DNA of 64,000 bases from an uncultured Bacteroides sp. (GCA_945913015.1 CAMECH010000007.1:1-64000), one strand, 5' to 3'; shown: positions 16,329 to 27,088, counted from the first letter of the stretch. Made by a program: numbers and translations. Notes: generated from the sequence alone by a model not told the origin.

Positions 16329-18056
16329 CTACATATTCCTGAACTTTTCAAACCGCTGCGCGGCAAGCTCATCCCCGCTCAAACGATTATACTTCAGCAT
16401 AAAATCGGCAATTTTACGTTTCATGTAGTATGTCACTCTTCGTATATTCTTTTCTGTAATAACAGGAAATTCAGGTATTACCCTGTCAATTACGCCGAGC
16501 TTCTTTAAGTCTGACGCAGTAATTTTCATGACCTCTGCTGCTTCAGGTGCCTTCTTGGCATCTTTCCAGAGAATTGAAGCAAAACCTTCAGGTGAAAGTA
16601 TTGAGTAAATGGAATTTTCCATCATCCATACTTCATTAGCCACTGCAAGTGCAAGCGCACCGCCGCTTCCGCCTTCGCCTATTACAATTGAAAGAACCGG
16701 CACCTTTAAATCAGACATTTCATACAGATTTCTTGCAATAGCTTCGCCCTGTCCTCTCTCTTCCGCACCTATTCCGCAGTAGGCTCCCGGAGTGTCCACA
16801 AAGCATATTATCGGACGCTTGAACTTCTCTGCCTGTTTCATAAGACGAAGCGCCTTTCTGTATCCTTCAGGATATGGCATACCAAAGTTGTGCAACATAT
16901 TTTCACGCGTTGTCTTGCCCTTCTGCTGTCCTATTACTGTTACAGGAAGCTTGCCAAACATTGCAATTCCGCCTATTATTGCCATATCATCCTTGTATGC
17001 CCTGTCACCGTGCAGCTCATAAAAATCCTTTGTGATATTATAAATGTAATCAAGCGCAACAGGTCTTTCCTTATCACGTGCAGCAAGAACGCAGTCCCAT
17101 GCATCTTTTGGATTTACTTCTGTTTCTTCCTGCTTATTGCCGGTGCTTCTTGCATATACCTCATCAAGATATGCTTTGTACTCCTGCATTCTGTCATCTT
17201 CCGGCCTCTTGTGCATTGAAAGCAGTTTGGAAAGCGTTTCCTTCATCTTGCCACGTGTTACAATATTATCTATAAGCCCATGTTCAAGCAGGAATTCCGA
17301 GCGCTGGAAGCCCTTTGGCAAATCCTGTCCTATCGTCTGCTTTATAACTCTCGGTCCCGCAAAGCCTACCAAAGCTCCCGGCTCTGCAAGGATAATATCA
17401 CCAAGCATCGCAAAACTTGCAGTAACTCCGCCCGTTGTGGGGTCTGTAAGAACCGTAATATATAAAAGTCCTGCCTCATCATGCTTTTTAAGTGCTGCTG
17501 AAGTCTTTGCCATCTGCATAAGTGAAACTATTCCTTCTTGCATTCTGGCACCACCGGAGCATGTAAATAAAATAACCGGAAGTTTTTCCTTTGTAGCATT
17601 TTCAACAGCTCTTGTTATCTTCTCACCGACAACTTCTCCCATGCTGCCCATAAGAAATCTCGTATCACACACACCGATAACGCAGTCATTGCCGCCAATT
17701 CTTCCTCTGCCGGTAATAACAGCTTCGTCAAGCTCTGTATTTTCCTTTAATTTTTCTATTTTGTCAATATATCCGGGATAGTCCAGCGGATTCTTTGAGG
17801 TAAGTCCGTTATCCCACTCGGTGAATGTTCCTTCGTCCACAAGCGAAGCAATTCTTGTTCTTGCATCCATTCTGAAATGATGACCGCATTTCGGGCAAAC
17901 CCTGAGATTACTGTCAAGCTCATCAGTAAAAACAGAGCTTCCGCAGGAATCACACATGGTAAACAATCCGTCCGGAACACTTGGAGCATTGGAAGCTTCC
18001 TGAGCTCCGTCAAGTGATATATAGTTTGTCTTTTTGAAAACTCCCTTTAATAACAT
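16329..18056 (-). CDS. accDA: Acetyl-CoA carboxylase carboxyltransferase, AccD-AccA fusion
   Basis: One ORF of about 575 residues joins both carboxyltransferase subunits. The AccD (beta) part comes first, with its zinc ribbon CDSC...CPKC (about residues 35-57), [11 protein letters not shown] and [18 protein letters not shown]. AccA (alpha) starts near residue 310 ([20 protein letters not shown]) and has [23 protein letters not shown] and [19 protein letters not shown]. It transfers CO2 from carboxybiotin to acetyl-CoA, making malonyl-CoA. In most bacteria these are separate genes. The ATG at 18056 is chosen: GAGG lies eight bases upstream, while the tracked TTG at 18062 is too close to it. 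Last gene of the fab operon. Confidence 0.95.
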   Translation of the reverse strand: MLLKGVFKKTNYISLDGAQEASNAPSVPDGLFTMCDSCGSSVFTDELDSNLRVCPKCGHHFRMDARTRIASLVDEGTFTEWDNGLTSKNPLDYPGYIDKIEKLKENTELDEAVITGRGRIGGNDCVIGVCDTRFLMGSMGEVVGEKITRAVENATKEKLPVILFTCSGGARMQEGIVSLMQMAKTSAALKKHDEAGLLYITVLTDPTTGGVTASFAMLGDIILAEPGALVGFAGPRVIKQTIGQDLPKGFQRSEFLLEHGLIDNIVTRGKMKETLSKLLSMHKRPEDDRMQEYKAYLDEVYARSTGNKQEETEVNPKDAWDCVLAARDKERPVALDYIYNITKDFYELHGDRAYKDDMAIIGGIAMFGKLPVTVIGQQKGKTTRENMLHNFGMPYPEGYRKALRLMKQAEKFKRPIICFVDTPGAYCGIGAEERGQGEAIARNLYEMSDLKVPVLSIVIGEGGSGGALALAVANEVWMMENSIYSILSPEGFASILWKDAKKAPEAAEVMKITASDLKKLGVIDRVIPEFPVITEKNIRRVTYYMKRKIADFMLKYNRLSGDELAAQRFEKFRNM

Positions 18057-18070
18057 TTCCAATACCTCTT

Positions 18071-19414
18071 TTAAATGTCGTAATGCACTTCAATAAATCC
18101 TGTATCTACATTACCGTTCTGATAATCAGGTTCATGCATAAGTTCATACAAAAAATCCAGATTGGTTGTCACACCGTCAATTACTACCTCTCCGAGTGTG
18201 CTAATCATTTTCCTTATTGCAGCTTCCCTGTTATTATCATGTACAATTACCTTTAATATCATCGAATCGTAGAAAGGCGGTATTTCGCAGCCTGCATAAA
18301 TCGCAGTATCAATTCTGACGCCATTGCCTCCCGGTATATGGACATCATTTATTCTGCCCGGACACGGCATAAAATTCTTTGTCACGTCCTCAGCATTTAT
18401 TCTGCACTCGATTGCATGGCCCTGTATCTTTATATCCTCCTGTGAATATGAAAGAGGGAGGCCTGCCGAAATTCTTATCTGCTCTTTAATGAGGTCTGTT
18501 CCCGTTACCATTTCCGTAACGCCGTGCTCCACCTGTATTCTCGTATTCATTTCCATAAAATAGTACTTATTGTCTTTATCCAAAAGGAACTCTATTGTCC
18601 CTGCATTCTCATATCCTACTGTCTTTGCCGCAAGCACTGCCGCATTTCCCATCTCTTCGCGAAGTTCATCACTTATTGCTATTGAAGGTGACTCCTCTAT
18701 CATTTTCTGATGCCTTCTCTGAATTGAACAGTCACGCTCTCCAAGATGAATAACATTGCCAAATGAATCCGCCAGAATCTGGAATTCAACGTGTCTTGGG
18801 TTGACAACAAATTTCTCGATATACATTGTATCATCGCCAAATGCGCTCACAGATTCTCTCTGGGCTGTCATGAATTCCTTCTCGAAATCCTCAGGCGCAT
18901 TAACGACACGCATACCCTTACCGCCGCCACCGGATGACGCCTTTACGATTACAGGATAACCTATGCCGTCAGCAAGCTCTCTTCCCCTGACTGCATCCTT
19001 TACAGGCTCCTTGGTTCCCGGCACGACGGGCACACCTGCCGCCATCATGGTATTTCTCGCCTCGGATTTATTACCGAGCTTATCAATCAGTTCCGCATCA
19101 GGCCCTATAAATGCGATATTACATTTTTCACACAGTGACGCAAATTTGCTGTTCTCAGACAAAAATCCAAAACCCGGATGTATTGCCTCTGCCTTTGTCA
19201 CAATAGTTGCACTTATTATGCTCTCCATATTAAGGTAACTGTTTGTTGCACTTGCAGGGCCGATGCATACCGCTTCATCCGCAAGCTGCGTATGAAGTGC
19301 ATCTTTATCGGCCTCTGAATAAACAGCTACCGTCTTAATGCCCATCTCACGACAGGCACGAATAATTCTTACTGCAATTTCCCCTCTGTTGGCAATTAAG
19401 ATTTTACTAAACAT
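18071..19414 (-). CDS. accC: Biotin carboxylase AccC
   Basis: A 447-residue biotin carboxylase, the usual length. It has the N-terminal [20 protein letters not shown], the ATP-grasp glycine loop [14 protein letters not shown] and the active-site block [19 protein letters not shown]. It carboxylates biotin on AccB with ATP and bicarbonate. It sits between fabZ and accDA with gaps of 14-21 bases and an AGAGGAAAT ribosome site. Confidence 0.96.
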   Translation of the reverse strand: MFSKILIANRGEIAVRIIRACREMGIKTVAVYSEADKDALHTQLADEAVCIGPASATNSYLNMESIISATIVTKAEAIHPGFGFLSENSKFASLCEKCNIAFIGPDAELIDKLGNKSEARNTMMAAGVPVVPGTKEPVKDAVRGRELADGIGYPVIVKASSGGGGKGMRVVNAPEDFEKEFMTAQRESVSAFGDDTMYIEKFVVNPRHVEFQILADSFGNVIHLGERDCSIQRRHQKMIEESPSIAISDELREEMGNAAVLAAKTVGYENAGTIEFLLDKDNKYYFMEMNTRIQVEHGVTEMVTGTDLIKEQIRISAGLPLSYSQEDIKIQGHAIECRINAEDVTKNFMPCPGRINDVHIPGGNGVRIDTAIYAGCEIPPFYDSMILKVIVHDNNREAAIRKMISTLGEVVIDGVTTNLDFLYELMHEPDYQNGNVDTGFIEVHYDI

Positions 19415-19435
19415 ATTTCCTCTATTCCGATTGAA

Positions 19436-19858
19436 TTATCCAATCATAAATGTAAGCTCGGCAGTTAATGCGATTTCTCCGTCAACCCATGCTGTTGCCT
19501 TGCCTATTCCTAACGGTCCTTTTCTCTTTATGATTTCACATTCCATTTTAAGTGTATCACCCGGAACTACTTTTCTTTTGAAACGTGCCGAATTAATTCC
19601 GCCAAAATATGCTGTCTTTCCCTTGTTTTCCTCAAGTGAAAGAATTGCAACCGCACCTACCTGTGCGCATGCTTCAATCTGCAGTACTCCCGGCATAACC
19701 GGTTCCTGTGGAAAATGTCCTGCAAAATACGGCTCATCATATGTAACTGCCTTATATCCCACAGCGCTGATTCCCGGCTCTAAACTCTCTATTCTGTCTA
19801 CCAGAAGAAACGGATGTCTGTGAGGAATTATATCCATAATCTGTCTTGTATTTAACAT
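19436..19858 (-). CDS. fabZ: 3-hydroxyacyl-ACP dehydratase FabZ
   Basis: A 140-residue hot-dog-fold dehydratase. The catalytic His lies in IIPHRHPFLLVDRI and the catalytic Glu in GHFPQEPVMPGVLQIEACAQ. It removes water from 3-hydroxyacyl-ACP in the elongation cycle. No FabA or FabM is seen in the operon, so how the cell makes unsaturated chains is not evident here. AGGAGAG precedes the ATG. Confidence 0.95.
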   Translation of the reverse strand: MLNTRQIMDIIPHRHPFLLVDRIESLEPGISAVGYKAVTYDEPYFAGHFPQEPVMPGVLQIEACAQVGAVAILSLEENKGKTAYFGGINSARFKRKVVPGDTLKMECEIIKRKGPLGIGKATAWVDGEIALTAELTFMIG

Positions 19859-19889
19859 TACTCTCTCCTATCACGAAATGTTCGTTTTT

Positions 19890-20366
19890 TTATTCTATTA
19901 CAAACAGCGGCTGGCCATATTCAACCATATCGCCATTCTTAACAAGTATCTGCTTAACACAGCCGTTAAACTCACTCTCGATTTCATTCATGAGCTTCAT
20001 CGCTTCAATGATTCCGAGTGTCTGCCCGCTGCTTACGGTATCTCCGACTGTAACAAAATCATCTGCATCCGGTGCAGGTGCCGCATAAAATACACCGACC
20101 AGAGGAGACTTAACAACATTACCACTCATGATTTTGTCGCTGTCTGTGTCATTTACCTCTGTGTTATTCTGATTTGCCGGCTGTACATTCTGCATTACAA
20201 CAACATTTTCCTGTGCAGGAACGGCAAGGTTTGCAGGGACTGCACAGCTGACTTCTGTCCTGCCGACTTCCATTTTTATTGATGTTCCGTCCTCTTCCAG
20301 AGAAAAACTGCTAAGTTCAGACTTTGATACATGATCTATCAGCTTCAAAATATTTTCTAATTCCAT
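19890..20366 (-). CDS. accB: Biotin carboxyl carrier protein AccB
   Basis: A 158-residue BCCP. It has an N-terminal helical part ([16 protein letters not shown]), a flexible Ala/Pro/Asn-rich linker ([22 protein letters not shown]), and a biotinyl domain with the biotin Lys in the [11 protein letters not shown] motif. Carries the carboxyl group from AccC to AccDA. Placed between fabF and fabZ, as in streptococcal and clostridial fab clusters. Confidence 0.95.
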   Translation of the reverse strand: MELENILKLIDHVSKSELSSFSLEEDGTSIKMEVGRTEVSCAVPANLAVPAQENVVVMQNVQPANQNNTEVNDTDSDKIMSGNVVKSPLVGVFYAAPAPDADDFVTVGDTVSSGQTLGIIEAMKLMNEIESEFNGCVKQILVKNGDMVEYGQPLFVIE

Positions 20367-20408
20367 GAATCTATTTCCTCCATGTCACATTTGCAACAGC
20401 TATGCTGT

Positions 20409-21644
20409 TTATGCGTATTTCCTGATAATTATGCTTGAGTTGTGTCCGCCAAATCCAAGCGAGTTACTCATTGCATGGTTGACTTCCATATTTATTCCTT
20501 CACCCTTAACGTAATCAAGGTCAAGCTCTTCCTCTGATTCCTGAAGTCCTACGTTTGGATGAACATATCCGTCCTGAATTGACTTGACACATGTAATACA
20601 CTCTACTGCACCTGCCGCGCCAAGAAGATGTCCGACCATTGACTTTGTTGAGCTAATCTTTACATTCTTTGCACTTTCTCCGAATGCAAGCTTGATTGCC
20701 CTTGTTTCAAACAGGTCATTATGATGTGTGCTTGTTCCGTGTGCATTGATGTATTCCACCATAGAAGGCTCAATTCCTGCTTCCTTCATTGCATTTGTCA
20801 TTGCTCTTGCAGCACCGCTTCCATCCTCTGCCGGTGAAGTAATATGGTAAGCATCACTTGAACAGCCGTAGCCTACTACCTCAGCATAAATCTTTGCGCC
20901 TCTCTTCTTAGCGTGTTCCAGCTCTTCAAGCACAAGCACGCCTGCGCCCTCTCCCATTACAAAACCATTTCTGTCCTTATCAAAAGGAATTGATGCTCTC
21001 TTAGGGTCCTGTGATGTTGAAAGTGCTGTCAGCGCTGTAAAGCCGCCGATTCCGATAGGTGTTACTGAACTTTCCGTACCTCCCGATACCATAACATCTG
21101 CCTCTCCGCACTGAATGCTTCTGTACCCTTCGCCGATGGCATTGGTTCCTGATGCACAGGCTGTAACCACATTGATGCTCTTTCCCTTAAGCCCAAATGT
21201 AATTGCAACATTTCCTGCTGCCATATTGGTAATCATAAGCGGTACAAGAAGCGGATTAATTCTTGAAGGCCCTTTGGTAAGAAGCTTCTCATGTTCTCTT
21301 TCCATTGCATCAAGACTTCCTATTCCTGAAGAAATTGATGTGCCGACCATATATGGGTCTTCCTTTGTTATATCAAGTCCGGAATCCTCAATAGCTTCCT
21401 TCGCTGCGGCAACTGCATACTGGCAGAAGGTTTCCATTCTTCTTGCCGACTTTGGATCCATGTACTCTTTTGCGTCAAATCCCTTTACCTGTGCTGCAAG
21501 CTTTGCTTTATAATCTGTCGTATCGAATTTTGTTATAAAATCAATTCCTACCGTCTGCTTTTTTACATTATTCCAAAACTCATCAACCCCAAGTCCGATT
21601 GGTGTTATAGCTCCCATTCCGGTTATTACAACTCGTCTGCTCAT
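20409..21644 (-). CDS. fabF: 3-oxoacyl-ACP synthase II FabF
   Basis: A 411-residue elongating ketosynthase. It has the start RRVVITGMGAITPIG, nucleophilic Cys in VTACASGTNAIGEG, and the two His of the C-H-H triad in NAHGTSTHHND and SMVGHLLGAAGA. It condenses malonyl-ACP with acyl-ACP. No second FabB-type synthase is present in the cluster. It lies 19 bases after fabG. Confidence 0.96.
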   Translation of the reverse strand: MSRRVVITGMGAITPIGLGVDEFWNNVKKQTVGIDFITKFDTTDYKAKLAAQVKGFDAKEYMDPKSARRMETFCQYAVAAAKEAIEDSGLDITKEDPYMVGTSISSGIGSLDAMEREHEKLLTKGPSRINPLLVPLMITNMAAGNVAITFGLKGKSINVVTACASGTNAIGEGYRSIQCGEADVMVSGGTESSVTPIGIGGFTALTALSTSQDPKRASIPFDKDRNGFVMGEGAGVLVLEELEHAKKRGAKIYAEVVGYGCSSDAYHITSPAEDGSGAARAMTNAMKEAGIEPSMVEYINAHGTSTHHNDLFETRAIKLAFGESAKNVKISSTKSMVGHLLGAAGAVECITCVKSIQDGYVHPNVGLQESEEELDLDYVKGEGINMEVNHAMSNSLGFGGHNSSIIIRKYA

Positions 21645-21662
21645 CTCAATTCCTTCCTCTCT

Positions 21663-22406
21663 TTAAATGTGCATTCCGCCGTCAACTGAAAGCACTTGCC
21701 CTGTTACATAGGCTGCCATGTCTGACGCAAGAAATACGACTACATTTGCAATATCCTTAGTGTTTCCCATGCGTTTCATAGGAATCTGTGCCAGCACATT
21801 TTCCCTGACTGCATCTGAAAGCACCTGTGTCATCTCAGTGTCAACATAGCCCGGTGCCACTGCATTTACTGTAATACCGCGTGATGCAAGCTCTTTGGCT
21901 GCTGACTTTGTAAGTCCGATTATTCCCGCTTTACTCGAAGCATAATTTGCCTGACCTGCATTGCCGGACAGACCTACCACTGATGAGATATTGATAATTC
22001 TTCCGCTTCTCTGCTTGAGCATCTGCCTTGACACATGCCTTACACAATTAAATGTCCCCTTCAGGTTAGTGCTGATAACATCATCATAATCAGACTCGCT
22101 CATCTTCATGAGAAGACCGTCCCTTGTTATTCCTGCATTATTTACAAGAATATCTATTTTTCCATATTTTTCCGTAACTGAAGAAATCATATTCTCCACA
22201 CCGGTGAAATCTGCAACCGAGCAGCCTATGCTCTCTGCTTTTCCTCCGGCTTTGATTATTTCATCAACAACAGCTTCTGCTTTTTCTTTGCTGCCATTGT
22301 AATTTACTATTACCGTTGCGCCTTCATTTGCAAGGCTTATGGCTATTTCTCTGCCGATACCGCGGCTTGCACCTGTAACAAGTGCAACTTTGCCTTCTAA
22401 TAACAT
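21663..22406 (-). CDS. fabG: 3-oxoacyl-ACP reductase FabG
   Basis: About 247 residues of short-chain dehydrogenase fold. It has the NADPH motif [13 protein letters not shown] and NNAG, and a catalytic Ser-Tyr-Lys set in [12 protein letters not shown] and NYASSKAG. The C-terminal [12 protein letters not shown] is typical of FabG. It reduces 3-oxoacyl-ACP. The tracked first ATG (22421) is itself part of the GGAGG ribosome site, so the ATG at 22406 is the true start. Confidence 0.96.
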   Translation of the reverse strand: MLLEGKVALVTGASRGIGREIAISLANEGATVIVNYNGSKEKAEAVVDEIIKAGGKAESIGCSVADFTGVENMISSVTEKYGKIDILVNNAGITRDGLLMKMSESDYDDVISTNLKGTFNCVRHVSRQMLKQRSGRIINISSVVGLSGNAGQANYASSKAGIIGLTKSAAKELASRGITVNAVAPGYVDTEMTQVLSDAVRENVLAQIPMKRMGNTKDIANVVVFLASDMAAYVTGQVLSVDGGMHI

Positions 22407-22444
22407 ATTTACTACCTCCATGCTGCCTTATGTAATCCGGTCTC

Positions 22445-23377
22445 TTAAGCGTCTACCAGGTCAAGCTTTGACAAATCCTCATACTTTTCAATGTTAATAA
22501 CATTGACGTCTCTGCTTATCTTCTTTACAAATGAGCAAAGCGTTCTTCCCGGACCAATCTCAATAAATGTATCAACACCGTCTTCAATAAGCTTTCTTAC
22601 AGACTGCTCAAATCTTACGGAAGAATATACCTGCTTTATAAGCAGCTCCTTCACATTTTCCTTTGATGTCACGTAATCTGCGGTAACATTTGCAACATAA
22701 GGAATTGTAATTTCATTAATTTCAACATCATCAAGTACTGATTTCAGTTTGTCTCCTGCAGGCTTTAACATTGATGAATGGAACGGCCCGCTTACATTAA
22801 GCATTACCACTCTCTTAGCGCCTGCTTCCTTAAGCTTTTGTGCTGCATTTTCAACTGCCTGTTTCTCGCCTGATATTACTATCTGGCCCGGGCAGTTGTA
22901 ATTTGCAATCTCGACAACTGCGTTATCAGCAGAAATTTCTGAAAGTACATCTTCAATCACGTTTGCATCCAATCCAAGAACCGCAGCCATTGCGCCTGTT
23001 CCGGCAGGTACTGCCTGCTCCATGAATATTCCACGGTTTCTTACTACTTTGAATGCATCTTCCATTGACATAACATTTGAGGCTGCAAGCGCTCCGTACT
23101 CACCAAGACTGAGTCCCAGTGTTACGTCCGCTTTAATTCCTTTTTCAAGAACTGCTTCAAGCATTGCACACTCTGTTGTAAGCAAAGCTATCTGTGTGAA
23201 TTCTGTCTTATTGATATCTTCATTTTCCTCAAAACAGATATCACTGATTTTAAGTCCTGTAAGCTCTTCTGCCTTTTCAAATACCTTCCTGCAGTTGTCA
23301 CTGTTATCGAAAAAATCCTTTCCCATTCCGACGTACTGTGCGCCCTGCCCCGGGAACATAAATGCTGTCTTTGACAT
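22445..23377 (-). CDS. fabD: Malonyl-CoA:ACP transacylase FabD
   Basis: A 310-residue acyltransferase with the start AFMFPGQGAQYVGMG, the nucleophile motif GLSLGEYGAL, and the catalytic His in VSGPFHSSML. It loads malonyl groups onto AcpP for FabH and FabF. It lies about 27 bases after fabK in the operon. Length and motifs are canonical. Confidence 0.96.
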   Translation of the reverse strand: MSKTAFMFPGQGAQYVGMGKDFFDNSDNCRKVFEKAEELTGLKISDICFEENEDINKTEFTQIALLTTECAMLEAVLEKGIKADVTLGLSLGEYGALAASNVMSMEDAFKVVRNRGIFMEQAVPAGTGAMAAVLGLDANVIEDVLSEISADNAVVEIANYNCPGQIVISGEKQAVENAAQKLKEAGAKRVVMLNVSGPFHSSMLKPAGDKLKSVLDDVEINEITIPYVANVTADYVTSKENVKELLIKQVYSSVRFEQSVRKLIEDGVDTFIEIGPGRTLCSFVKKISRDVNVINIEKYEDLSKLDLVDA

Positions 23378-23404
23378 TTCTCCTCATTTCTGCTGATTAT
23401 CAGC

Positions 23405-24349
23405 CTAGTCGTTATATATCTTCATATTATTTTTAATTGTTTCTTCTGCTTCTTTTGCAAGCTCTTCAATAATTTCCCTGCAGGTCTGCTCTTTTTTAAT
23501 CATACCTGCAATCTGGCCGGCCATTACCGTACCCATCTTTACATCTCCCTCTACAACAGCCTTTCTTAATGCTCCAAGAGTAAGCATTTCAAGCTCTTCA
23601 AAGGATGCTCCGTTTTTCTCAAGTTCAAGGTACTGCCTTGTCATCTGATTGCGCAGTGAACGCACCGGATGTCCGTTAGCACGGCCTGTAACCTCTGAGT
23701 CAATATCCTTGGCGGCAATTACTCTGTCCTTGTATGCCTGATGCACTGTACACTCCTTGGCAACAATAAATCTTGTTCCCATCTGTACGCCTTCTGCTCC
23801 AAGCATAAGTGCTGCTGCAACTCCGCGTCCGTCACCGATTCCGCCTGCCGCAATTACAGGTATTGAAACAGCATCTACTACCTGCGGAACAAGTGACATT
23901 GTTGTCTGCTCACCAATATGTCCGCCTGACTCCATTCCCTCTGCGATAACGGCATCAGCTCCGCTTCTTTCCATCATTTTTGCAAGGGCGACAGAAGCGA
24001 CAACAGGCATTACTTTAATTCCTGCTTCCTTCCACATTTTCATGTACTTTGCAGGGTTACCTGCTCCTGTTGTTACTGCGGCAACGCCTTCCTCTGCAAC
24101 AACCTTCGCAACCTCATCGGCATGAGGGCTCAAAAGCATAATATTTACACCAAATGGCTTATCTGTAATCTTCTTAGCTTCACGAATCTGCTCACGTACC
24201 CATTCAGCAGGTGCGTTGGCAGCTCCGATAAAACCGATTCCGCCTGCCTTTGAAACATTTGCGGCAAGCTGTGCATTAGCAACCCATGCCATACCGCCCT
24301 GAATAATCGGATATTCAATATTAAGCAGCTCAGTGATTCTCGTCTTCAT
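23405..24349 (-). CDS. fabK: FMN-dependent enoyl-ACP reductase II FabK
   Basis: A 314-residue TIM-barrel flavoprotein of the NPD/FabK group. It has the start NIEYPIIQGGMAWVANAQLA, then VIAEGMESGGHIG and IPVIAAGGIGDGRGVAAALMLGAEGVQMGTRF. Its place between acpP and fabD supports enoyl-ACP reductase rather than nitronate monooxygenase. No FabI is seen. FabK-type reductases are not inhibited by triclosan in the family. Its ATG overlaps the acpP stop by one base (TAATG), so the two are coupled. Confidence 0.93.
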   Translation of the reverse strand: MKTRITELLNIEYPIIQGGMAWVANAQLAANVSKAGGIGFIGAANAPAEWVREQIREAKKITDKPFGVNIMLLSPHADEVAKVVAEEGVAAVTTGAGNPAKYMKMWKEAGIKVMPVVASVALAKMMERSGADAVIAEGMESGGHIGEQTTMSLVPQVVDAVSIPVIAAGGIGDGRGVAAALMLGAEGVQMGTRFIVAKECTVHQAYKDRVIAAKDIDSEVTGRANGHPVRSLRNQMTRQYLELEKNGASFEELEMLTLGALRKAVVEGDVKMGTVMAGQIAGMIKKEQTCREIIEELAKEAEETIKNNMKIYND

Positions 24350-24582
24350 TATGCCTCTACTCCCTTACCTTTCAAATAATCCATTACATCCTGAACTGTG
24401 AGAAGGTCCTGTAAATCTTCTGACGGAATCTCAACACTATACTCATCCTCAAGTGCCATTACAAGTTCAAAAAGGTCGAGTGAATCTGCTGAAAGATCTT
24501 CCTTAAATCTTGATTCTGCATTAACCTCTTCAGCGTCAATGTTTAACTGTGCTGCAATAATTTCCTTCATTTTCTCTAACAT
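24349..24582 (-). CDS. acpP: Acyl carrier protein AcpP
   Basis: A 77-residue acidic helical ACP. The phosphopantetheine Ser is in the DSLDLFELVMALEDEY motif (Ser at about 38). A clear GGAGGG-type site precedes the ATG (AAACGGAGGGTTTTAAG). Carries the growing chain for all Fab enzymes of this operon. Confidence 0.96.
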   Translation of the reverse strand: MLEKMKEIIAAQLNIDAEEVNAESRFKEDLSADSLDLFELVMALEDEYSVEIPSEDLQDLLTVQDVMDYLKGKGVEA

Positions 24583-24648
24583 CTTAAAACCCTCCGTTTA
24601 ACTTTCTTATTTTTGTTTTTTATTTTCTGTCCGGATATAACGGACATT

Positions 24649-25584
24649 TTACCATGTCAGTGCTGTAGCGCCCCATGACAAGCCTGCTCCAAATCCCGAA
24701 ATGACCATTCTGTCGCCTTTTTGAATTTTTCCTTCTCTGTTAAGTTCATCTAACAGAATAGGAATACTTGCAGCAGATGTGTTGCCGTACTCGCTGAGAT
24801 TTGTCGGAAACTTTTCATTATCTATCTGAAGCCTTTTGGCTACTGACTGAATTATTCTTACATTTGCCTGATGAAGAATAAAATGCTTTATCTCATCAAT
24901 TCTCCATCCGCATTGTTCAAGCACCTCTTCTATTGACTCAGGTACCTTCTTGACAGCAAATTTAAATACTTCCTGTCCGTTCATTGTTATATGCTGCTTT
25001 TCCGTACATGCAAGGACTTCTCCCCTGCTTCCGTCACCATGCATAACAATGCCCTCAATTCCATCACTGTCATCAGCCGTGATTATGGCTGCTCCTGCTC
25101 CGTCGCCAAACAGCACGCAGGTATTGCGGTCTGCCCAGTCAAGCCTTCTCGACATTACCTCTGCGCCGATGACAAGAATATTTTTAAATCTTCCCGTATT
25201 TATAAATGCATCAGCAGTATTAAGCGCAAACAAAAAGCCTGAACATGCCGCATTCAAATCATATCCTGATGCATTAACCGCACCTATGGCTTTCTGCACC
25301 ATTGATGCTGTATTAGGATAAATGGCATCTGAACTTGAAGTTGCAACAATTATCATATCAATTTCTGCCGCATTCAGCCCTGCCATATCAAGTGCTTTTT
25401 CTGCAGCCTCACATGCCATGTCAACACCGGCATTCTGATTTTCTTTATCAGACACATGTCTTCTTTCTATTCCTGTCCTTGTCTTTATCCATTCATCGCT
25501 TGTCTCAACGATTCTGGACAAATCATCATTTGTCATAACGTAAGCCGGACAGGAACTTCCCGTACCAATAATTCTGGATTTCAT
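24649..25584 (-). CDS. fabH: 3-oxoacyl-ACP synthase III FabH
   Basis: A 311-residue initiating ketosynthase, with catalytic Cys in DLNAACSGFLFAL, His in HFILHQANVRI and Asn in EYGNTSAASIP. It condenses acetyl- or branched acyl-CoA with malonyl-ACP. It is the first gene of the operon and starts after TTGGAGCAGAG. The promoter with two palindromes lies directly upstream. A fabT-type MarR gene, which often stands before fabH in related clusters, is not present here. Confidence 0.96.
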   Translation of the reverse strand: MKSRIIGTGSSCPAYVMTNDDLSRIVETSDEWIKTRTGIERRHVSDKENQNAGVDMACEAAEKALDMAGLNAAEIDMIIVATSSSDAIYPNTASMVQKAIGAVNASGYDLNAACSGFLFALNTADAFINTGRFKNILVIGAEVMSRRLDWADRNTCVLFGDGAGAAIITADDSDGIEGIVMHGDGSRGEVLACTEKQHITMNGQEVFKFAVKKVPESIEEVLEQCGWRIDEIKHFILHQANVRIIQSVAKRLQIDNEKFPTNLSEYGNTSAASIPILLDELNREGKIQKGDRMVISGFGAGLSWGATALTW

Positions 25585-25616
25585 CTCTGCTCCAATTAAT
25601 TTATTTTGGTTGTCTT

Positions 25617-25697
25617 ATATTTTGATATTCAAAATATTACTTTATGAGTATACATGGGATTATTTTAAATGTCAAGAATATTTTGATATTCAAAATA
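25617..25697 (-). promoter_or_regulatory. fab operon promoter flanked by twin FabT-like operators
   Basis: On the minus strand, TTGACA (25670-25675) and TATACT (25647-25652) are separated by exactly 17 bases. An identical 19-base palindrome, TATTTTGATATTCAAAATA, lies on both sides: 25618-25636, just past the expected transcription start, and 25679-25697, just upstream of -35. The core TTTGA-N3-TCAAA fits the FabT (MarR-family) operator of streptococcal fab genes. Two sites at 61 bases between centres bracketing the promoter suggest repression, perhaps with acyl-ACP as co-effector as known for FabT. Confidence 0.85.
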
Positions 25698-25708
25698 AAG
25701 TCATAAAT

Positions 25709-25746
25709 AAAACCCCTGAAAGCATATTACTACTTCCAAGGGTTTT
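25709..25746 (-). terminator. glyA terminator
   Basis: On the minus strand, AAAACCCTTGGAAG pairs with CTTTCAGGGGTTTT and is followed by ATTTAT, between the glyA stop and the fab promoter. It separates the two transcripts. Confidence 0.75.
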
Positions 25747-25777
25747 AATAAAATATGTACAGTTTAAATATCGTTTA

Positions 25778-27019
25778 TTAGTACAGCGGATACTTGTCCG
25801 TAAGTGTCTTAACAAGTGCCATTGCCTCGTCACGGTTCTTCTCAACATCATCAACAAGAAGTGAAATAGCCTCTGCAACAACATCCATGTCTGCTGTATT
25901 GAAGCCTCTTGTTGTTACTGCTGCTGTTCCGAGACGGATACCGCTTGTAATAGATGGCTTAGCCGGATCGTTAGGAATTGCATTCTTGTTACATGTAATA
26001 TTGGCTGCATCAAGAAGCTTCTCAACCTCTTTACCTGTAACATTCTTGCTTCTTAAGTCAACAAGCATAAGGTGATTGTCTGTACCGCCTGAAACAAGGT
26101 CAAAGCCTCTGCTCATAAGTCCGTTAGCCAGTGCCTGTGCATTGTCAACAATACCCTTTGCATACGTCTTGAAACTGTCATCAAGTGCTTCCTTAAGACA
26201 TACAGCCTTACCTGCAATAACATGCATAAGCGGACCACCCTGAATTCCAGGAAATACAGCCTTGTTAAAGTTGATTTCCTTAGCAAATTCAGCGCTCTTG
26301 CAAAGAATCATACCACCGCGAGGTCCTCTGAGTGTCTTATGTGTAGTTGTTGTAACAACATCTGCGTACGGAATCGGGCTCGGATGCTGTCCGCCGGCAA
26401 CAAGACCTGCAATGTGAGCCATGTCTACCATAAGATATGCACCAACTTCATCTGCAATCTCTCTGAATTTTTTGAAATCAATTGTTCTTGCATATGCACT
26501 TGCACCGCAAACGATAAGCTTTGGCTTGCATTCCTTTGCGATTCTCATTGCCTCTTCATAATCGATAAAGCCATCTTCATTCACGCCGTAAGGAACAATG
26601 TTAAAGTATTTACCTGAAATATTAACCGGTGAACCATGTGACAGGTGTCCGCCTGCATCAAGGCTCATTCCCATTACTGTATCACCAGGATTTACAAGTG
26701 CGAAGAATGCAGCAAGATTAGCCTGTGCACCTGAGTGTGGCTGAACATTTGCATATTCACAATCAAACAATTTCTTTGCTCTCTCAATTGCAAGTGTTTC
26801 AACAACATCAACATATTCACAGCCACCATAATAACGTCTTCCCGGATACCCTTCCGCATATTTGTTAGTAAGAGGGCTTCCCATTGCTGCCATTACTGCC
26901 TTGCTAACAAGATTTTCTGAAGCGATAAGCTCGATGTGAGTTCTCTGACGTGTCAATTCGTCATCCATTGCTTTTGCAAGCTCAGGGTCAAATCCTGCTA
27001 CTTCATCAAATGAATACAT
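25778..27019 (-). CDS. glyA: Serine hydroxymethyltransferase
   Basis: A 413-residue PLP enzyme of canonical length. It has [14 protein letters not shown] near the start, [10 protein letters not shown], the PLP Lys in [17 protein letters not shown], and a C-terminal [16 protein letters not shown]. It converts serine and THF to glycine and methylene-THF, feeding the folate steps encoded at 6-7.5 kb. The gene stands alone between the MCP gene and the fab operon. Confidence 0.97.
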   Translation of the reverse strand: MYSFDEVAGFDPELAKAMDDELTRQRTHIELIASENLVSKAVMAAMGSPLTNKYAEGYPGRRYYGGCEYVDVVETLAIERAKKLFDCEYANVQPHSGAQANLAAFFALVNPGDTVMGMSLDAGGHLSHGSPVNISGKYFNIVPYGVNEDGFIDYEEAMRIAKECKPKLIVCGASAYARTIDFKKFREIADEVGAYLMVDMAHIAGLVAGGQHPSPIPYADVVTTTTHKTLRGPRGGMILCKSAEFAKEINFNKAVFPGIQGGPLMHVIAGKAVCLKEALDDSFKTYAKGIVDNAQALANGLMSRGFDLVSGGTDNHLMLVDLRSKNVTGKEVEKLLDAANITCNKNAIPNDPAKPSITSGIRLGTAAVTTRGFNTADMDVVAEAISLLVDDVEKNRDEAMALVKTLTDKYPLY

Positions 27020-27088
27020 CCTATAACCTCCATAGATTAAATATTTATAATTTACAAAAACTACCTTTGCAGTAATTGTAATTAACAG

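Noticed and set aside
13950-16330. Genomic island or prophage with attachment sites
   Set aside because: Fic, Fic remnant, toxin-like ORF and XRE gene suggest accessory content, but there is no integrase, transposase or flanking direct repeat.
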